Below are positions 6,393 through 9,580 of a DNA stretch of 9,580 nt, piece after piece. The notes under the pieces are model-generated. The model saw nothing but the letters and a program-made list of their open reading frames with translations, was not told the DNA's origin and ran no database searches. The translations under genes and the position numbers were made by a program. Origin of the DNA: a candidate division WWE3 bacterium RIFOXYD1_FULL_39_9 (GTDB taxonomy: Bacteria > Patescibacteriota > WWE3 > UBA101185 > UBA10185). Where the stretch lies: the NCBI GenBank assembly GCA_001773295.1, contig MEWG01000027.1, forward strand, positions 9,863 to 19,442, in the 5' to 3' direction. Position 1 is the first letter of the stretch. Each line of letters starts with the position of its first letter.

Positions 6393-7112
6393 ATGAATCT
6401 CAAATATAGAATACAATACAATTTAGAGCAGTTAATCCTAGATAAAAGAGTGGGGTTAGGAATTGCAATTTTATCCCCGATTATCTTTTTAATAAGCGGT
6501 TTTTACCTTAGTGGATATTCTAGAGTTGTAGGTGTAGACAATAACTTTAATGACATTGCGAACTATATTAAGTCAGCTTCAGCGGGTGACGAAACAACAG
6601 AATCGGATATTTCAGTAGTTAATGACAAATCTGCTTTCGCTGAAGCGTTAGAGCCTATTTTTACCGAACCCAAAAGATTGTTTACTGAGGATAAGAAGCT
6701 GGATGTGGAGTTAATCATGGTTGGTGTAGATGAATCCGGCATGCTTTTATCTCCGGTTAACTGGAATGAAGGTGGCTGGTACGAACAAGGCGCTAAGCCC
6801 GGCCAAACAGGAAACATGATAATTAATGCCCATTACGATACCAACTTTGGGCAGCCGGCGGCTTTTTGGGAGTTGAAAAATGTTAAAGTTGATGATAAAT
6901 TGACTGTATTGGACAGATACGAGAAGAGTTACACTTACATTGTTAAGGACTCCTTTTACGTAGATATCAACGATCCCACCAGATTGCAGATTTTTGAAAA
7001 TGAAGAAAACAGCTCAACTATGACCTTAATTACATGCGGAGGTATTTGGTTGCCCGGACAATCTACATACAATAAAAGATTAGTTGTTAAGGCAGAACTT
7101 TTGACTAAGTAA
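6393..7112 (+). CDS. Sortase (cysteine transpeptidase), membrane-anchored
   Basis: This sortase has 239 residues from ATG 6393. It has a short basic cytosolic start, one membrane anchor (~20-40), a variable linker (~45-105) and a C-terminal sortase domain (~106-239). The catalytic residues are visible: His147 in INAHYDT, Cys215 in TLITCGG and Arg229 in NKRLVV. The domain also shows PGQTGN (136-141) and a conserved FWELKNVKVDDKL block after the His. The enzyme cleaves a sorting signal between Thr and Gly, forms a thioester on Cys215 and transfers the protein to an envelope amine. The adjacent LPKTG protein is the obvious substrate. The subclass is unresolved from sequence alone. The frame can be extended to ATG 6300, but that start lies inside the hairpin arm and adds a non-family N-terminus, so 6393 (MNLKYRIQYN) is preferred. 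No Shine-Dalgarno site or clear promoter precedes it, so it is probably co-transcribed with the substrate gene and weakly translated. Confidence 0.93.
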   Translation: MNLKYRIQYNLEQLILDKRVGLGIAILSPIIFLISGFYLSGYSRVVGVDNNFNDIANYIKSASAGDETTESDISVVNDKSAFAEALEPIFTEPKRLFTEDKKLDVELIMVGVDESGMLLSPVNWNEGGWYEQGAKPGQTGNMIINAHYDTNFGQPAAFWELKNVKVDDKLTVLDRYEKSYTYIVKDSFYVDINDPTRLQIFENEENSSTMTLITCGGIWLPGQSTYNKRLVVKAELLTK

Positions 7113-7115
7113 TAC

Positions 7116-7176
7116 AAGAATTTTGAAGTTGGGAGGTAGCACGGGGCAGTGGCTATCTCCCATCTTTAGAATTTTT
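7116..7176 (+). terminator. 25-bp terminator-like hairpin after the sortase gene
   Basis: The arm at 7116-7140 pairs with 7152-7176 across 25 positions with one mismatch (7129/7163) and four G-U pairs; the loop is 11 nt (7141-7151). The core is GGGAGGTAGC against GCTATCTCCC. The right arm ends in TTTTT (7172-7176), so it can end the sortase transcript. It begins 3 nt after the sortase stop codon. Confidence 0.75.
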
Positions 7177-7186
7177 GGATTCTAAA
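7165..7186. other. Hairpin overlapping the sortase terminator
   Basis: TTTAGAAT (7165-7172) and ATTCTAAA (7179-7186) form a perfect 8-bp stem with a 6-nt loop. Its left arm and part of its loop (7165-7176) are the last 12 bases of the 25-bp hairpin, so the full forms of the two structures exclude each other. It lies about 100 nt before rho. Confidence 0.6.
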
Positions 7187-7283
7187 ACATTCTAATGCCT
7201 GCAAGTATAAATTTCTTAAGCTGAAACCAATAAAGTCTATAACCACACCTTTGGGTCGTTATGGATCTAATTGATAAAACTAT

Positions 7284-8729
7284 ATGCCTGTAAAAAAACA
7301 AAAAGATGAAGAAGTAACAGAAGTGATTGAAGAGACACCAAATTTGAATACAGCAGTAATGCCTGTAGATGCCCCTGTTCCCACAGTAACTACTGCGCGC
7401 ACAGATCAGGGTTCTTCGGAAAGCACTTATAGAAGATCACCTAGGACTTCAAGCAGGCCCAACACTAGAACTCAAAGATCCAGTTATAGCAAACCGACCG
7501 ATTCGTATGCTAATTCATATTCCAGTTCAACTAACGGTCAGACAAACGGTCAAACCAATGGCCAGTCAAGTCAGACAAACGGGGATTCTTCCTACTACAA
7601 CGGGGAAGTAATCTCTATTAAAGGCATGTTGGAGATATTACCCGACTACGGAGTAATTAGACAAGAAACAACAATTGTTAATACTTCAGATTTTGAATTA
7701 CCAAAAGATGTTTATATAAGCCAGTCCCAGATTAGAAGATTTAACCTTAGAATGGGCGACTTAATCGCCGGATATGCGCGTCCTCCAAAAGAGGGTGAAA
7801 GATACCTCTCACTTTTACGCGTGGAATCTGTAGAAGGCATGGATCCAGAAGAAGCTCGAAAGAGACCGATATTCTCAAAATTAACTCCAATTTTCCCTAA
7901 TGAGTGGATGAAGTTGGAAACGGTTCCCGATGTAATTTCTACCAGATTAATAGACTTAATTGCACCTATCGGACGTGGACAAAGAGCTATCATTGTTGCC
8001 CCTCCTAAAGCAGGTAAAACTTGGCTTTTAAGAGACATTGCTAACGGTATCACCACAAATTATCCGGAAGTTATCTTGCTTGTAGCCTTGATAGGTGAGA
8101 GGCCAGAAGAAGTTACTCACTTTAGCAGAAGTGTAAAAGGTGAGGTATTTGCTAGTAACTTTGACGAAAAAGCTGACGAGCAAACAAGAATATCCGAAAT
8201 TTGCTTGGAAAGAGCCAAAAGATTAGCTGAATCCGGCAAAGATGTTGTAATTCTAATGGACTCTATAACCAGACTTGCTAGAGCTTACAATATGGTAGCT
8301 CCTCCATCAGGTAGAACGTTGACCGGAGGTTTTGACCCCGCTGCTTTGTATCCTGCAAAACACTTTTTTGGAGCCGCAAGAAAATTCGAAGAGGGCGGAA
8401 GCCTTACAATAGTAGCAACTGCTTTAGTAGATACCGGATCAAGAATGGATGACGTAATCTTTGAGGAATTCAAAGGTACCGGTAACATGGAATTAAGATT
8501 AGACAGAACACTTGCCGAAAGAAGAGTGTTCCCTTCAATCGATATTAAATCCAGTAGCACTAGACATGAGGAGTATCTCTTAAACAAAGAAGATCTTGAG
8601 AAAGTCTTTAGACTAAGAAGAATGGTCGATTTACTTGACGACAGAGATTCAACTGAGTTAGTGATTGAAAGACTAAAAAAGACTAAGACTAATAAAGAAT
8701 TCTTCGACAACCTGCATAAGGCTCAATGA
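7284..8729 (+). CDS. rho: Transcription termination factor Rho with disordered N-terminus
   Basis: Rho is the hexameric RNA-dependent ATPase that releases transcripts from RNA polymerase. This one has 481 residues, against 419 in E. coli. Residues ~1-106 are low-complexity, rich in S/T/N/Q/R, with repeated TNGQ at 83-94; the usual N-terminal helix bundle is not recognisable. The RNA-binding cold-shock-like domain spans ~112-200 (KGMLEILPDYGVIR; DVYISQSQIRRFNLRMGD). The ATPase domain has Walker A APPKAGKT (239-246), catalytic Glu272 in GERPEEVT, Walker B ending at Asp326 (VVILMDS), the LTGG loop (346-349) and the C-terminal TRHEEYLL block. E. coli has DERPEEVT, so the Asp before the catalytic Glu is Gly271 here. 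All key motifs are present and the enzyme should be active. ATG 7284 is the first possible start because TAA lies in frame at 7275-7277. No Shine-Dalgarno site and only a weak promoter candidate (TATAAC at 7238-7243) precede it. The gene is separated from the sortase by hairpins. Confidence 0.97.
   Translation: MPVKKQKDEEVTEVIEETPNLNTAVMPVDAPVPTVTTARTDQGSSESTYRRSPRTSSRPNTRTQRSSYSKPTDSYANSYSSSTNGQTNGQTNGQSSQTNGDSSYYNGEVISIKGMLEILPDYGVIRQETTIVNTSDFELPKDVYISQSQIRRFNLRMGDLIAGYARPPKEGERYLSLLRVESVEGMDPEEARKRPIFSKLTPIFPNEWMKLETVPDVISTRLIDLIAPIGRGQRAIIVAPPKAGKTWLLRDIANGITTNYPEVILLVALIGERPEEVTHFSRSVKGEVFASNFDEKADEQTRISEICLERAKRLAESGKDVVILMDSITRLARAYNMVAPPSGRTLTGGFDPAALYPAKHFFGAARKFEEGGSLTIVATALVDTGSRMDDVIFEEFKGTGNMELRLDRTLAERRVFPSIDIKSSSTRHEEYLLNKEDLEKVFRLRRMVDLLDDRDSTELVIERLKKTKTNKEFFDNLHKAQ
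7530..7583 (+). repeat. Short tandem TNGQ-coding repeat in rho
   Basis: Three consecutive Thr-Asn-Gly-Gln units (residues 83-94), followed by a degenerate SSQTNG, lie in the disordered N-terminus. The codons vary between units (CAG/CAA, GGT/GGC, AAC/AAT), so the repeat is not a fresh slippage product and the peptide repeat may be selected. Confidence 0.85.
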
Positions 8730-8762
8730 AACCACAGTCGACATGCCAAATATCTTTCGTAG

Positions 8763-8792
8763 TTCGCGGATCAGTGTGTAAAAAGATATAAT
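8763..8792 (+). promoter_or_regulatory. Candidate promoter of the LysM gene
   Basis: TATAAT at 8787-8792 is a perfect -10. The best -35, TTCGCG at 8763-8768 with an 18-bp spacer, is weak. Transcription would start near 8799, about 12 nt before ATG 8811, too short for a standard Shine-Dalgarno leader. No intrinsic terminator is visible between rho and this promoter, so read-through from rho is also possible. Confidence 0.5.
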
Positions 8793-8810
8793 GGTTCGAC
8801 CAACATACAT

Positions 8811-9580
8811 ATGATTTTCACTATCAAAAGACCCAAGTCGAAAAGATTCTTTCAGCTTAGCTTTGAAGGTTTCAAACCCGGGGGACACACGAAACTAGAA
8901 AGACTCTGGAAGGCGTGGTTGGGGTTTTTTAGCTCCTTGTATTTATACACGGTGCGCAAACTTTGGGCCCTTTCATTACTTTTTGTAGCCCTAATAAAAT
9001 ATCTCTTCAAATTACCGTCTCTAGCTAAGTCATTTATTGTCAGGAAATTAATTTGGTCCAGAGGAAAGCTCGGACGACCGATCGCCACAACTGTTGTAAT
9101 TTCACTAGGCTTTATTGTTTTTATGTTCGGAGAGGTTTTAAGCAGTCTAACCTTTGTTATTGATAAAGAGGTCAATGCGGATTATCTTACCAACACTTCT
9201 CCAATAATTCCAAAAAAAGAAATCGCAACAACTACCATTCCGGATATTAGAAAACGTACAGAGCCAGTCGCATACAAAGTTGAAGGAGGGGATACACTTT
9301 CTGCTATTGGTGAAAAATTTAAAGTTTCAGTTGACGCTCTTAAATATGTTAATAACCTTACAGATTATACTGTTCTAAAAGTCGGACAGGAAATTACTAT
9401 TCCACCAGTATCAGGTTTAATACACACAGTTAAAAGCGGCGATACACTTAGTTCTATTGGGTCAAAATATGACGTCCCTCCGCAAGCTATTGCGGATTTC
9501 AACTACGTTCTTGATACTTCAAAACTTGCTGCAGGTACAGAACTTGTTATTCCAGGAGCAAAGGTGCCCGAGCCTATTCT
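8811..9580 (+). CDS. Membrane-anchored double-LysM protein, 5' part (3' end outside window)
   Basis: The frame is open from ATG 8811 to the window end, 256 codons. Residues 1-90 are basic and probably cytosolic, with a hydrophobic stretch at ~50-68. A clear membrane segment spans ~92-114, followed by a Pro/Thr-rich linker and two LysM domains at ~155-198 and ~204-248. Both show the LysM opening (YKVEGGDTLSAIGEKF, HTVKSGDTLSSIGSKY) and the closing GQEITIPP or GTELVIPG. LysM binds the GlcNAc of peptidoglycan, so the protein probably acts at the cell wall. A further domain is likely beyond the window; M23 or NlpC/P60 peptidase is common in this architecture, but that is inference. ATG 8811 is the first possible start: the frame is closed by TAG at 8760-8762 and has no start codon in between. 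No Shine-Dalgarno site is visible. Confidence 0.9.
   Translation, partial: MIFTIKRPKSKRFFQLSFEGFKPGGHTKLERLWKAWLGFFSSLYLYTVRKLWALSLLFVALIKYLFKLPSLAKSFIVRKLIWSRGKLGRPIATTVVISLGFIVFMFGEVLSSLTFVIDKEVNADYLTNTSPIIPKKEIATTTIPDIRKRTEPVAYKVEGGDTLSAIGEKFKVSVDALKYVNNLTDYTVLKVGQEITIPPVSGLIHTVKSGDTLSSIGSKYDVPPQAIADFNYVLDTSKLAAGTELVIPGAKVPEPI

Noticed and set aside
7216..7243. Promoter for rho (TTAAGC, 16 bp, TATAAC)
   Set aside because: The -35 matches only half of the consensus and the -10 is imperfect; too weak to list as a feature, though rho must have some promoter or read-through.
8285..8710. 141-codon frame on the - strand
   Set aside because: It lies wholly within rho, whose conserved motifs fix the coding strand.
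8727..8759. TGA recoding (TGA=Gly) as in some Patescibacteria
   Set aside because: Rho ends naturally at this TGA and no long frame in the window has an internal TGA, whereas recoded genomes would show many.
8852..9175. 107-codon frame on the - strand
   Set aside because: It lies opposite the N-terminal part of the LysM gene, where the + frame shows a clear membrane segment continuous with two LysM domains.

Overview
The window most resembles a chromosomal segment of a Patescibacteria (CPR)-type bacterium. This placement is an inference of moderate confidence: there is no rRNA or other phylogenetic marker here. It rests on the mix of surface-protein genes: a very large GT-C/YfhO-like membrane protein, a sortase next to an LPxTG substrate, DUF11-like beta domains and a LysM protein. 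All genes are on the + strand. Every complete frame is free of internal TGA, and rho ends in TGA, so the standard bacterial code applies, not a TGA=Gly code.

Layout. 1-825 is the 3' part of a secreted two-domain beta-sandwich protein, closed by a long hairpin terminator (859-920). 973-4653 encodes a 1226-residue polytopic membrane protein whose start codon lies only 8 nt after an extended -10 box. 4699-5341 is a self-contained unit: strong promoter, Shine-Dalgarno site, a 168-residue orphan protein and its own terminator. 5368-7176 is a surface-anchoring locus. It contains a 9-C tract, a perfect-consensus promoter, a ~110-nt structured leader, an acidic LPKTG protein, a 22-bp RNA-like hairpin with no U-tract, a sortase, and a 25-bp terminator-like hairpin. 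7284-8729 is rho, with a disordered S/T/N/Q-rich N-terminus in place of the usual helix bundle. 8811-9580 is the 5' part of a membrane-anchored double-LysM protein that runs off the window.

The genes work mainly on the envelope. The sortase probably anchors the adjacent LPKTG protein; the large membrane protein probably handles lipid-linked sugars or an envelope polymer; the LysM protein binds peptidoglycan. Rho is the housekeeping exception. Composition is uneven. Hand counts of single 60-nt lines give about 53% GC in the first gene (541-600), 52% in the orphan (4801-4860) and 33% in the large membrane gene (2281-2340). This suggests the first gene and the orphan have a different history from their neighbours.

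The most interesting signals are the long hairpins flanking the sortase gene (one with G-U-only deviations and no terminator tail), competing structures ahead of rho, the unusual Rho N-terminus, a CTATAG element directly upstream of both strong promoters, and two genes that look nearly leaderless.
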